From: Pocillopora verrucosa
Lineage: Eukaryota > Cnidaria > Anthozoa > Scleractinia > Pocilloporidae
NCBI RefSeq assembly: GCF_036669915.1
Contig: NC_089314.1
Span: 7,747,278-7,811,277 of the forward strand
Direction of reading: 5' to 3'
Length of the DNA stretch: 64,000 nt
In this document: positions 48,101-60,800 of the stretch, in pieces
Layout: each line of letters opens with the position of its first letter
How positions within the stretch are numbered: the stretch's first letter is position 1
Made by a program: the position numbers and the translations under genes
Notes under the pieces: generated by a model
Told to the model about the DNA's origin: nothing
Database searches by the model: none
Seen by the model: the letters and a program-made list of their open reading frames with translations, nothing else

Positions 48101-50742
48101 TAACATCCACAGGATCGCAAACGTACGGGCAAGGGAGGACTGAGGTGCTTTGTCACCGTATCTTTGATCGTTGAAAAGAATGGACTGAATTAAACTTGAA
48201 TGCCTACTATTTTTTGTTTATTCATGAGAAGTAAGTGTAATGTTTAGGTCTGCACTCGTACTATAAACTTTCTTAAACAATAAACCTATATCTCCCTCTG
48301 AAAGATTAAAATCAGGCTTTCTGTAGAATACTAGACTAATGGTCATTTATACTGCTTTTAAATAGCTCATGTACACCATTGACTATGACTTTGGTCAAAA
48401 ATTTAAAAAAAGCTTACCCAACGGTTGTCATGGTAACAAAGGCCCACCAAACCCCTTGTCCGATTCCACGAAAAGAACTCGACGGGAACTGGGCTGAATT
48501 GGTCCTGTGCTCCTATATGGGGAGAGAGGAGGTGATAAGTTGCAGGGCATGAGTAAAACAAGTGCACGAGGGAAAAAAAGCCAATGCAAAAGTGTAGCAT
48601 CCCTCGAAATAAGAAAGTGACCGTCACACAATATAAAATTGCGGCTTAGTTGCAAGGCCTGGATGCAGCTAAACCTTTATATTTAAAAGAAGCTCATTTG
48701 CAATAAAGGAAGTGTGACTTGACTGGTCTGAAAGACTAGAGGACAATAAAATAACTTGAAGTGAGGCTACTGTTTGTTTCGATTACAGTATTGAAGGCGT
48801 AATGACATAAAACCGCATGTACATGTAAATATGCGAAACATACTTCTGCTATTCCTCTACAACAAAAGATATTTCTACTTCAGAAAATAAATTGTTCAAG
48901 ATCCTAAATTGCCAAATTGCCCTGTTGGCAACAGTTGTATAATTTTGGCGGTTAATACCCATCGCAAAACATGGCATAGTCCTCATATCACGAACCGAAT
49001 ATTTTTTTCAGTCAGCACAATTCACGTTTAATAAACGGCGTAGTGTTATTGATTTTGTTTTGAGACGTTTTATTTGCATGAGCAATGGTACAAAAAATTC
49101 TGATATCTTTCTAAAAGAGTATTTTTAAAAATCTAAAACTATATTTGGTTGGGTGACACAACGCATAGCTAAATGAACGATGGTAATCATGATTACGAAA
49201 TAAAGTGTGTACCATCCCGTTTTGTTTTATTATGATAAGTCTTCACCATCATTCGGAAATGCAAAATGATCAGTGAAATTAACCAGGAAGTTACTGCTTT
49301 ACAAAGATCGCTAAATGTTGTCTAACTTTTCGGGAAATATTCATTACTTTTTGAACTCGAAAAATTACTTATGAAAAATTGATTCATAATGATTATGATG
49401 CAAATGACAGGCACACATCTGTTGTTATTCAAATTTGCATTGAAGCTTGAATTATTTCCCCCACAGGACTCAATATCAAGAATTATTTCCCCCACAGGAC
49501 TCAATATCAAGATTTTTTATTACAAAAATTATTTTTTTTCTGTCATGCCATGACATAGATAATGGTTAATGGTTCTGAAAGCATTATTTTTATCCTCATC
49601 AATTCGGTGACTCTAGGAAAGAAATCGCCCTGGTTTGTTTTTGAATTGGTAATTTTAATGAAACATATTTTTTCAACTCAAGTAGGAAAGTTTTAGCAAC
49701 AGCCTGGGCAAAAGGCTGGTTAAAAAATTAATAAACAAAAATTTGAATTCGATGGATGTAGTGAAGCTCATTTTTCAACGATTGCAACATGCGTACCTCA
49801 TATGTTAATTTTGTAATTCATAGTAAACTCAACCCTTTTTTTTTCAAACTACTGTTTGCTTTCGCGGGATGAGAGAAGTGTGAGTCAGTTCCAATTTTAT
49901 TCATGGAGTTTCTACTTATTGCAAAATTACTTGCAATAAGTAGAAATGTAAACGGGAAAAGTTTAGAGTAACGTTAACGGGAAAAGGGAAAAAGTGATGA
50001 CAATGGTCATCACTTTCCTCATTTTCTGGTAACTATTATACCATTCCATAAGTTTTCCATTAGCTATGTTAGATCGACAAAATAAAAAAGAAAAGTAAAC
50101 CAAACAAAACTTGGAATTAAAACGAATAAAAAGAGAGAAAAAACGACGGGAGGAGACCATAAATAACAAATTTCGAGTTTGCTTCAACGTACGTACCAAA
50201 GCCCATATGATTATTCCTGCAAGTAAGGCGTGTAAAAAGGAAATTAGCACCAGCGCCCACACGTTCTTCAGAAGGTACAGAAATCTATTTGAAAATGGAT
50301 CCGATCCGTGGCCAAATTTTAAAACCGCAGGTCCCGGTGAATGAAACAGTGCCACAAACCTCCTCTGAAGCTGCTCTGTTTCTCCTTTGTTAGAGAAAAT
50401 TGGAAAATGGATGACAGGATTTTTGTCGTGATTTCGTCGAATGAGTATTTCCATCTCACAAGAGCTAGTAATGTTTATTTTCTCGTCATAAATTCGCAGT
50501 CTTGGACAGCAAGCATTTAGTGCAGTATTCATATAACGAGAGAGGTCTCCTTCAAGGCTCTTGCTGGAAGAGTTGTAATGAGTAAATGGGTGAAAATCTT
50601 GCCAGTGCAGCCTGACGGTTTCAAAAGATGGACAGTGAAATGTGCTGCCATTTTTCGTGTTAGGCAGACCGGACAATTCGGCTCTTGTTCCACACACATA
50701 AACTTTTCCAAACCAAATCAAAATGCAGATTTTGCTGAACAT
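45120..50742 (-). CDS. K+-filter channel with glutamate-receptor-like layout, paralogue B
   Basis: Six minus-strand exons: 50742-50197, 48512-48418, 48161-48005, 46654-46588, 46122-45871 and 45311-45120 (TAA), about 435 residues. A signal peptide (MFSKICILIWFGKVYVCG) is followed by an extracellular part containing HFPIFSNKGETEQLQRRF and SPGPAVL, then a membrane helix (VWALVLISFLHALLAGIIIW). The pore is GVWWAFVTMTTVGYGDKAP, with the filter Gly codon split by an intron (GG|A). Helix 2 ends FSARLTADLT, resembling the glutamate-receptor M3 motif SYTANLAAFLT. A second extracellular part (VGVPLGMETFLIKEF, EYLLFFDYDMASDLI) and a last helix (WVIIISVLFVVLGMTAAIV) follow. The frame breaks at a run of eight T (45989-45996); frame and intron phase agree again if that run is one base shorter, so a sequencing slip or a recent mutation is likely. 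Function as a potassium channel is inferred from the filter. Confidence 0.7.
46702..47358. mobile_element. Non-autonomous element with CTCGCCA-rich inverted ends
   Basis: The left end 'atctcgccatcaggaagtct' plus cgccacc and the right end 'ggtggcgagtcttccaggtg' plus gcgaggt are inverted repeats of about 27 bases. Further CTCGCC words follow inside both ends. It sits in the channel intron between exons 48005 and 46654. No transposase is visible; an ATG frame of 31 codons lies inside. Confidence 0.7.
46919..47014 (+). CDS. Possible captured first exon or short ORF inside the foldback element
   Basis: ATG in good context (caagATGGCGG) opens MAEGESSARNDRKATDLIRS and ends after 31 codons at TAG, 1 codon after a weak GT (GAG|gtctag). 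It resembles the start of a housekeeping gene but I cannot name it. It is opposite in strand to the host channel gene. Confidence 0.25.
   Translation: MAEGESSARNDRKATDLIRSKISNEPSNDEV
49450..49511 (+). repeat. 31-bp tandem duplication in a channel intron
   Basis: 'aattatttcccccacaggac' plus tcaatatcaag occurs twice without change, between exons 50197 and 48512. Confidence 0.9.
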
Positions 50743-51119
50743 GTCCAAGTTAACTAAAACTTCGGTTCTGAAATGTGTGATGACACATACCCTTCACCAA
50801 TTTAAATGAAAATATGGTCGTATTGTCTCCCTGTTTTCGCTGGGAAATATTAAAACAACCACCTGCAGGTTTTTAAACTAATTCGTTATCGTTCCAAGAA
50901 TTCATGTATAATATCATATTACCCTTTTGTCTTGAAATGGCGGAATAAATGAAACGCTAAGTTTCATCATATTGATGTGTTGCGTGTTATGGAGGAGAAT
51001 GTGAGAAATTTTGCTCTAGCGGTTCAGTAAGATGCGGTCTCGTAAAATGTTGCTAAGAAGCGAAATCACAAGTCATTCCATTGCCACAATGAACAGAGCT
51101 TTCCTGCAAAGCTCAAGGC

Positions 51120-51420
51120 CAGAAGTGTCACCGATGAGTAACATGCAGATTGTTCAAGTCTTGGAGCCCCACATCGTTGGGATCAAACTGATGAGAATGA
51201 AAAACATCAACCCCGCAAGGAAAGACGATGATCAATATAAAGATTAGGTGGCGGGATGCGTGAGGAGGAAGGTGAAAAGATTTCTCGATTATCTCGGACA
51301 ATAGAATGATGAAGAACAAGATCAAAACGATGACTCCGAGGGGACAAAATATGATTTTGAAAGGAGCAATTAATGCAAGCTGAAAGAGTTTCAGCCTTTC
51401 GACGTGAAAGCCATCATTAT
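51120..51420 (-). pseudogene. Membrane-protein fragment with frameshift
   Basis: The minus strand reads FQLALIAPFKIIFCPLGVIV, continuing into LILFFIILLSEIIE, then a loop with HLPPHASRHLIFILIIVFPC and, in a second frame after a run of five T, FILISLIPTMWGS. Two long hydrophobic hairpins separated by a short loop suggest a multi-span membrane protein. I cannot assign a family. The frame shift and following stop suggest a relic. Confidence 0.3.
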
Positions 51421-52350
51421 TTAAGCATCAGCAAGCTTCGTGGTTGTGACGTTAGTTGTTGGGACTGCATTTGATTTGATTAGATCCCGTAGACAAAAAA
51501 TCCTTATAAAAGGTATTTCGTAGATTAAAAGATGGTGATGGGAAGTGTGATAGGTCTTTTCAGGTCACGATGAATCTATTTTATTTAAGTATAAACTAAA
51601 GCAGTAAATAGTGTTGAAGGCGGACTCTGATTGGCTACTCAAACTCTGAATATCCCCTGCTATTTATCTCCGAGGAACGCGCACTGGATTTGCGCCTCCA
51701 AAAAATGTAATGTTTACAGGAATAAATAAGTCAAAACCCTTCTTTTTGTGCTATATTATCTCACTGTTTCAGTCAATACTAAAACAAAAATTTACCACGC
51801 CTCTTCACGACTAGGTAAATATGCACCACTAACAATCACTTGTTTGCTGAATGGTTGTAAAAAAATCACTGACAGGGCCGTGGTCAAAATGAAGCGAAAT
51901 CTTTGTTATGATTGCTTACCTGCCAGGGACCCGTTTCTCGAAAGTCCCAGTAACGAAACATGCCCTTAAAACTATTCTGTTTTCATTGAAAGTGGGGGTT
52001 TTCAAAAGTTTTGAAAATTATACAATGATGCTATCAGCTATAGAAACAAAATGGACTAGATAGGATGCCAGAATCTGCTTTTCTATCCCTTAAATTTGTA
52101 TTCCGCTCTATTCTATGCCATTTTTATTTTATTTATTGTTTCGGGCCTGTTAAGTTACTGGAACTTTCGAGAGACGGGGCCCCTGAGCAGAAAATAGAAA
52201 ATAGAAATACGGTGAAAACATATTGCGAGTGTCAGTCGATTTTTAACAAGTCCGAAGGGAGGGCCATGATTCTGTCTCTCATTTAGTTTCAGGGATTGTT
52301 TTTAAGTCTTGAAAATCGCTGTAGTGATCTTCATGAATCAAAGATCCTAA

Positions 52351-52557
52351 TGAAAGTTTTTAAGAGCCAGATCATTTGAAATTGGTGTCCAAGAGCAAAA
52401 GAGTTTGAAGTTTGATATCATGAGAGAGTTAAGAGATCGTGAGAATAAAATTGGTGTCCAAGAGCAAAAGAGTTTGAAGTTTGATATCATGAGAGAGTTA
52501 AGAGATCGTGAGAATAAAACCGCTGTCGATTATATGAATCAAATTATAGATAATAAG
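52351..52557 (+). other. Exon-like frame with an in-frame 69-bp tandem duplication
   Basis: From the stop at 52351 the frame stays open to a donor-like AATAAG|gtatgag at 52557/52558. It contains two identical 23-residue repeats (QEQKSLKFDIMRELRDRENK core) followed by TAVDYMNQIIDNK. The charged, helix-prone text suggests a coiled coil. The two 69-bp DNA units (52381-52449, 52450-52518) are identical, so the duplication is recent. Parent gene unknown. Confidence 0.35.
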
Positions 52558-52802
52558 GTATGAGTGTACAGATTATAAGAATTATATTTTAAACTGAGTT
52601 ATATACACACCTGGCTGCGCCTCGTTTGCAACGAGTTTATTTGTAACAGATTTTGAGGTCATCTGAAATCTCTTAGTGAACAGACACATGCACGCATCTA
52701 ATTGTGAACTAAACATCTTATGCAGTAATTTGAGAAGTATTGCGTAGGGAGACTGAAGGTAACATCAGCTAAGCCTCTAAATTTTCAGGCTGAAAAAAAA
52801 GA

Positions 52803-53069
52803 TCAATAAGTATATTTTTTCAAAAAATGCAAACGATAATCATAAAATTCGCGCATTTTCCTTCCAATGCGCTTTGAAGATTCGAGAGCATAAGCCACGA
52901 AAAAAGGTAGTCTACTTTGCTGGCGGTCTGCCGCAGAAAGGCCGAGTAGAGACCAATTCGGTCTGTAATCATACGAGTGATAAACACTGAAAACAGGCGG
53001 CGTAGCTGATCCGACGATACACGGTAATACAATATGCCACACCGTTTTTTGACAATTTGCAAGAATCAA
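52803..53069 (-). other. Unidentified 88-codon frame
   Basis: The frame has the look of coding sequence (VWHIVLPCIVGSATPPVFSV, then ALESSKRIGRKMREFYDYRL) with one hydrophobic segment, but a second minus frame over the same bases is equally open. No family is recognised. Confidence 0.2.
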
Positions 53070-54469
53070 TCAACGGAATAATATTTTAACTTTCCTGCGA
53101 TATCTCGCTGATATATATCATTCTAGCAATTATTGTTACGGCGATTAAGTGAAGATTGAGGGATTCGTCATTATCATATACTGTTTTGCTGAAAGATCGC
53201 CACAGCTTTTATTATGTAGCATTCAGGCGAAGGGAAATAAGGGTACTTCTCAAAGAAATATATAAGGGTACTTCTAATAATATAAGTGAGAGTACTTCTC
53301 ACACTTTAAGCCTTACGGCAGCACAGTACCGACTTAAAATTGCTTTTACGTTTTGAGGAACACTGTACTTCCCGCAAAGGCTGAGGGCGTTCTACTGACG
53401 TTTACAGTATCAAAATTAATTGTGAGAAAACCTTGATCGTTTGCAGCTCTTCGCTGATAGAAACGATTAAATCGAAAGTATTACTATTATGTAACCACTT
53501 TATAAAGAATGCATTCACTTTGTCTCGGTCAATTTGTAACGTCCATTTTCCGTGGACGTATTTATCACGCTCCCAACACAAGGGATGAAACAGATTTGTT
53601 TTTTTGTGATTCAGACGCTGAATCATTTCAGCGTCGTTTTGAAATAAAAGTCATTCGTAACGTCAAAAATCTGGGGTTTTCTCCCCCAAAAATTATTTGA
53701 ACCAATTTAACCCGCTATTTTATATCGATCACCTATAGTTTGAGCCGTATATGAATAAAGAAAATGATTGTCCGTGCTATTATTAATCTCAGCGTCATCT
53801 ATACTAGCTTGCCTCCATCAGATAATTGGCTGAATTGTTAAATTTTAAGCTAATACAATTTTTATATTCGTAAACGGTTGATAAACTGTCTAATCGTTTT
53901 AATTGGGCATGTTCGTGCGAAGTGAGCAATCAGTTTCATCAAAAAATCACCAATGACGGCTATTGTTTGAAATTTCCACTTACAATTTTGATCGTGGGAA
54001 AACCATAAGCCTCTTCCGCTGAAAGGAGAGACTGACTAAAGGAAACGATTGCATCAATAGTGTTCCTCCATTGTGTTAAAATTTGGCAACCAGTACATTA
54101 AGAAGACAAAGTTACAATCATTATATGAAAAAAGACACTTCAGTAACGGTCCACTTAACTAAAAGATTTGTCCTTACACCTAAAACAAAGAAAAAATGCA
54201 CTCATTTGTATAAGTACACTTCGTAATTTCTGTTTTCCGTGAGCTGAAAGCTCCAAAAGAAAACGCTGAAGTAGTAATTGCTATCAGTAACATCCTTATA
54301 AAGTCTTCCTCAGCGAAAGGATTTGATCATTCAATGCTCTTCGAGGCCACGGATATGCCAGTAATCTTCAAGTAATACGAGAGACAAAGGAACATGGAAA
54401 AGCCGTTCAGCTGTCAATTGAATCCAGTAACTTTATAGGGATGGATGAAAGTCAACTCAAATGCTAATC

Positions 54470-55543
54470 ATGAATTCAAGTGCTTCTTCTTCCCAAGAGA
54501 TACCAATTGAATGTAAAAGCCTATATTTTGAAACGCAAACTTCATAATGTACCTCCCGAAGTTAATGTAGCCTTAGTTTCTTCCCTGGTTTTGAACTGCG
54601 TTACATTTCCCTTCACAGTTGTATTAAATCTGGTGGTGATAGTCGCCGTGAAAACCAGGCAGCGGCTAAGAACAAACTCTAATGTCGTTATTGCATGTTT
54701 GGAAACCACGGATCTGTTAGTTGGAGTTTTCGTGCAACCTTTTTACTTTCCGGTGGTAATGTCAGTGATATCAACCCTTGAGGGAGATTTATCTAAAACG
54801 ACTTGCTTGATCAGGTTAACTTTTAGCAATGGGCGGGCTAGGAATGTTCTGCGGGGCTTCACTATTTCAATTAGTTTTGATGACCGTCGAGCGCCTCTTT
54901 GCCATTTTTCTTCCATATAGCCATAATGTTTGTGTCACCGAGGGACGGATAGTGGCTGCTTCCATCGTCGCCTGGGTCGTGAATCTCCTCTTCACGATTA
55001 TTTATTTGGTCTTCAAAGTTAGATTCCTCTTCCCGGTTCTTGCGATTTTTTGGCTATCCTTAGCGATTATAATTGTTGGCCAGTTTATACTCTACAGGGA
55101 AGCTCGGTGACACAAAACGCAAATGCGCGCCCAGCAGGTTGCAGTCAAGATGGAGTCCAGACAAAAGTTTGAGAAAGAAAAGAAAGCCTTGAAATTGACA
55201 ACTTATGTTGTTTTAACGATGCTGTTATTTTACTTTCCCATAACTGTTATTTGGCTCGTTCTTTCCAAGGTTTGAATATTGATTGAATATTACATATATC
55301 ATTTTATTCATCGGAGGGTTTATTCCAATATTAAATTCGGTTGCCAATCCAATAATTTATGCTGCGAGATTAAGACAGTTTCGAGTAGCTTTCCTCGAAA
55401 TTATTTTAAGAAAAAACTTCACAGAGGCGCAACAGATAGAAATGCGATTATTTTGTATCCGCAAGCGTGGTGAGAGGGCTTCCACCAGGATTAAAGCGAG
55501 AAAGAAGCGAAGAGTGGAAGATATAAACATTTCAACGATCTGA
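54470..55543 (+). pseudogene. Rhodopsin-like (class A) GPCR pseudogene
   Basis: A single-exon class A receptor can be followed from ATG 54470 (MNSSASSSQEIPIEC) through helix 1 (VVLNLVVIVAVKT), helix 2 (VIACLETTDLLVGVFVQP), helix 3 with ERLFAIFLP in the DRY position, helix 4 (IVAASIVAWVVNLLFTIIY), helix 6 (VVLTMLLFYFPITVIW) and helix 7 with the NPxxY motif (NSVANPIIYAARL). It is broken by a frameshift before helix 1 (TAA near 54549), a frameshift at helix 3 (about 54820-54835), a TGA at about 55108 in the third inner loop and another shift after 55270. It cannot give a working receptor. Ligand type unknown. Confidence 0.85.
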
Positions 55544-57818
55544 TAAATGTCCAAGCAGAATTATATTAATGTTATTTTAAAATTAAAACCGGATGGGCAA
55601 AGAAACTTAAGTTATAATGTGCAATATTAACAATTGTATAGTGAAATTGGAAATGTTGTTAATGGGTAGAATTGTACCAAAAATAGTTTGAGAAGTAGTT
55701 GAAATCTTCAACAATGCAACAAGGATGTAGGTGTCAGCGATTAAAATATTACTTTTCACTTTAACACTTTTGCCTTGCACCTGCCTCCGTCAGTCTGGCG
55801 TTACTAATTAACTAGGCAGGCGAATGCGCTTTTTCAATAAGTGCAATGACCACGACATTTTCTTGGTAAGTTAAAAAAGAAAACTTTAACATCCTCTCCT
55901 TAGGGCCCTACTTCCCATTCTAATCACCAATTATGAAAACGGCGCCAAATATTCTGAAGTCTCTTTATCCTTGCCCTGTGAAGCAACGGCAATGATGATA
56001 GCTGCACACTAAAGTAACCCGTTAAAGCATACCGTACTTCGATACCGTTCTTATATTAGGAACTTTTACTCACCATCTGGGTTTAGTTTCGGGTTACTTA
56101 CTGTTTAACCTCACTGTTACCTAACTTTTATTCACAAATCTTCACGCAATTTTAGAGGGCTTGCTGAAAAACCACCGAAAATATTTATTAAATTTTGCTT
56201 TTAATTAGTAAAACCTATCATGTAAATCTATTCATATTAGTATTCACATAGAGAAGTTGACCGAATGAGATCCTCTACAATAGATCTCTGATGAAGGAAA
56301 TTCTTTAAAGTTTTAGATATCAAAATTTATTATGAGAAAACCTTACGTCAAAAGACACGATTAAGTGTTACGACCTAGTCATTTGAGCTGTTTTAGTTTT
56401 TCTAAAACAGTTCATAATGTAATGTTTTTAGTATATGATTAGCAGCTTCCGAGTTCTTTTGGATAAAGTTGCAGTGTAAACATTGTTCTTCTCAGTAGGG
56501 ATATCAATGATAACAAATCCTTGTGAACGAATTCTTCCATGAATGAATGGAAGAATGAACGAATAAATGAATAAATGGAGAGGAAACGTGGAGGCATGCT
56601 AACTGGTTAAGTCAACTTATTTCAGCCTGCTAAGCGACTAAGCACATACAAAACATATAGCACACAGTTTGCCAACACATCTGTCATTTATGGTTTCATG
56701 CAATATGTTCAATTCATTGAAATGATTTCTTTAGTTGCGAAGGAATTAATAGATGGGGAGCCAGTAATCTTCTGACTTATTTTTTAACCTGTTCCTATTC
56801 TATAGAAATGGAAAACTTTGAGCGGAGGAAGATGTTTTTTTTTTCCTTTTTAAATTACAACAGCTACAACTCATTACACGTTTCAGAAAAAAAAACTTTT
56901 GCCTGCTGTTATAGGCATTTAATCTTCAAAAGCTTTTCTCATGCGACGCGAATGCCGTCCGAATTGAAACTTTTTGTGGGGAAAGCATTATAAAAATTAA
57001 TTTTTTTGTTAAAACCTTGTTTTGCTGAAAAAAGGTGAAGGCGGAATTGTCAAAAATCCAGTGCATTACATATTAATGACCACTAAAGGGAAGTCGCGTA
57101 AACGTCAAAGGAGATGGCATAAAATTACATGTGGGAAATATCAACATAAAATAACACAGTATACTTGCGTCATGATACCAGCCATGGCAATAACTTGATG
57201 GAAAGGGAGTAATCAATATTAGTTTGTCTGCAGGTGTTAGTTGCTCACCTTTGCATCATCATAATTTTGAAAATAGTAAAATACACTTTTTCATGAATTT
57301 AAGCAGCCTAAAAAGAATATTTCATATTCCATGAATGTAGTGTTCGCATCTGGGTCTCCAGGGAGCTTCAAGAATACCTTCATGTCTACCTGTTCTCTAT
57401 GGCATCCATTGTGAACGCTTCACAGAGAGACGCTAATGAAGACCTCCTTTTTATCCAGTAATATCCGCGTCATTGGTGTCGATTTCCATACAAATGTGCC
57501 ATACATAACTTTTTAAATTAATTATCGTCAAGAGGAGAGTTGAAACCTTTATCGGCGAGTTTTCATAAAGACAAAGAAAATACATCTCAAAAATTATATT
57601 TGATTAATTAATGTCATTCAGCCGTGACTCAGGATGTTTTTCTCTTCAGCAGCAGAAGCCCGTTTTCTTTTAACTTGCTAATGAAAAGTCTAAAAATATT
57701 AATGAGTAAAAACATCTGGGACTTTTTGTCACACAAAGAACACTAATGAATATTTGTTTTAAAACACTTCGAATACATCGTCGAGGTATCGAAGCAAAAA
57801 GGATCCTTCACTCACAAA
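55544..57818. other. Spacer upstream of channel gene A
   Basis: No gene is recognised. A GAAT-rich microsatellite lies at 56541-56577. The final 300 bp should contain the promoter of the plus-strand channel gene. Confidence 0.5.
56541..56577 (+). repeat. GAAT/AAAT-type microsatellite
   Basis: 'gaatgaatggaagaatgaac' continues into gaataaatgaataaatgg, an imperfect 4-bp repeat. Confidence 0.75.
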
Positions 57819-60800
57819 ATGAAAACTGTTGCGTCTCTTCTTGCAATAATTGGAGTCTTACTCACCCGTTGGACTGACATCCGAGGTGACGAAAGTATGT
57901 GCTATAAGTTCTGCTGTGAGGATAATTCAAACATAAATTTAACAAACTGTTGCAGTGAGGCAACTTCGCATCTGTTACCTCCACGGTTTTACAGCTTTAC
58001 GTGCGTGAGGCAGCTTCTTGAGCTCTGCGCTTCTTCTGTAAACGATTCTAAGATTGATGTGGCAAAGCAGAATTTACAACAAAATTGCAGAATCAATTGT
58101 ACTGAAAATGTCCTTACTACCTCTCAGTCAACAAACATTTCGGTTAACTGGAAGGAGCCAAAGTTTTGGCCGGAGGATAAAGAATTACCTAGTGCTTTCA
58201 AACACAGTTGGGAAAAACGCGGGGAATTTATTTTGCGGATGATGTCGCATTTGTGCGTGAACACGGCCAAAGCGTCCTTTAACTGTTTGATCACGTATAA
58301 TTACCCTGTCTTTACTGGAGAGAAAAACTTCGAGAAAAAAACATTTGTGTGTGGTTTAAACGCGCCACCAGCTTACTTAGTTATGAAAGAAGGAAACAGT
58401 GGTATCGTAATGGTGGTTTCCTATTCTGCTGCCCATCTCTGGCCAATAATTTGTATCTGTGTCACTTGGACGTTGATATCAGGAGTTATCATATGGCTGT
58501 TGGTAAGTTGATCAGTCTCCCTCTCGATATACAATGGGTATTGATCTGGTACTTGTTTTTACCTATTTCAAATCATGTTCTATTGTCTCAAGTGAGGCCC
58601 GATATTACTGTATGATAAATCAAACTATCGCCGATCCTCAGCGTACTCAAGGATGGTTTGGTAAGAAAATGGCGTAGTACATTAAGGACTCACTGAACAT
58701 ATGCTACCCGTTTGGTCATGACATTTGCATCCAATCCAACCATCTTCCCTCGGCGATCTCCCTTATCGAGTGCTCAACAACGTTTGTTCCGTTATTCCTT
58801 CGCCATATATTTTCAAGAAATTCCAATTCTACGAGGTTTTTGAAGAAAACGACAAAAGTTTTAAGTTTGTAAAACATGTTTCGACAGAAACTTCTGTCAT
58901 CTTCAGTTGATTACTATACAAAGCGTTGGAAGTTGAATTTATAATAAATAGAGTGATGCTTCCAAAGGGTCTTTGGAAACGTCCTTACATGGTGTAATTG
59001 TTGATTCAAAGAGGGTTGTTCTCTTTGAATATGACTAGCCTCTTTTATCTTGAGTTGAAAACCGGAGAGGCGTGATCCAAAACATGGAGGCTATCCGGCT
59101 GAACACAAACCGCGACAATGTTCAGAATCTTGCAGATGTTTGAAAATGTGAGTGCTCTCTAACACGCGTGGAAAGATGCCGACGGGCTCCGTTTACGTGT
59201 GGTTTATAAGTTTGCATGTGTTGGCTGTAATGCCTGTTACCTCCGCGAAACGTGCCATGTAAATCTCAAACTATCCTTTTAATTATCACACTTTCATGCT
59301 TTACCTCCTTCTTGTTGTCACCATTTATCATAATTAGCATTTTTCTATCTATTATAAATTCAACTTCCAGTGACAGGGCCTCTCACATTTTCAAACATCA
59401 GCGAGATTCTGAACATTGTCGCGCTTTGAGTTCAGCAGATAGCTCCTATGTTTTAGATCACGCCTTAAAAGACTTAAAAGTTTTGTCGCTTTCTTTAAGT
59501 TCTTGACTAGCCTGCTAATATCAAGACCCTTCAGAAACATTTTTCTCTACGAGGTTTGCATTCAAAGCTAGCTTTCTCGACAAAGAATCTTTCAATTCAT
59601 CAGAGCTTACTTTTCGGTTTCAGGATCGACGAAAAAACTCTGAGGAGTTTCCACGGTCCTTCTGGGAAGGCGTTCGCGAAGGAACGTGGTGGGCAGTGGT
59701 TACCATGACTACTGTTGGGTTTGTGGAATCACCTACTCTAGATAATTCTATCATGCAAATTTATTCACTCAAGCGGCAAAAATTGTAGGATGACTAGTTG
59801 CTTATGATTACTTGATTTATCTTATTTTGGGCGTGTGAAGACCAGATAACTAGAATATTTTCTTACGGATCATTCTGACCGAATTTTAGAGAACTGCTGT
59901 AATGCATACCTAGAGAAACTGTACAAAAGTTAGCTCTACTATCTAAACAACTGTATTTTTTTCCTTTCTTTTCAAGATATGGAGACAAGTCCCCCAAGTC
60001 TTCACTAGCTCGTATTTATGCTGCAGCTTGGATGATAATCGGTATGATCATTCTCTCCATATTCGCAGCTGAAGTTTCCTCCATATTGACAGCAAGACAG
60101 ACAAAACCTCACCATTCTCTCCTGAATCGATCTGTAATTATATCTTTAAATCGTTATTACTTTTTGTCTCAATTGTCCTCGTGTAAATGACATGTATGTT
60201 TAATTTTGCATAATTTTGGATCTCAAGCATGAAAGGTACTGAATAATGCTTGCAAGATGTTACAGGATATTATGTTGAACTGTTCAAATCGCACAAAAGG
60301 AAAAAAAATTTAAATATTAGCGAAAGTCTCACGATTAATCCCCTGTAAATTGCGACGTTTTTTGTGCATGGTATTAGGCTTTATCGGGCGATGAAGTCTT
60401 GAATGTAATGTTTATTTTCAGCAATAGCGACTTGCGCGATATAATCCTCGTTGTTTCAGTTGGTCAGGTTGGAGAAGCATCAAAACTTTTTTTCGGTTCT
60501 AGTTTTCAAAGACGGGCTTCATATTTAGTAAATAAACCCCTCAGGTGGCTGGTAAATCGACTGATAATGCCTGCCGCTGCGAAATTTTCCGAAAAATGAA
60601 TATTTGGCCGAGAAGCGAAGCTCAGGTCAAGAGACAAAACCAAATATGACCACTGACAGAAGTCGCTGTTCGACAAACAAGCTTTATAAATTACGCAAAG
60701 GTAAAACTTAAAAAACAATAAAAGAACTCATAATTATAACAAAGCACCAAGCCGACACACCAGCACGCCTGAACAGGTGTTATTTATATTAGAACTCTTT

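Larger units (their letters stand above)
50743..54469. other. Spacer between the channel gene and the GPCR pseudogene
   Basis: No intact gene is recognised. Three protein-like relics are listed separately (51120-51420 minus, 52351-52557 plus, 52803-53069 minus). Near 53230-53300 the word 'gtacttct' recurs four times in about 65 bp. Confidence 0.45.

Noticed and set aside
59252..59506. Membrane-protein gene in channel A intron 1
   Set aside because: The later part matches the GIY-YIG/Penelope-like pattern and the frame is a chance reading through retroelement debris.
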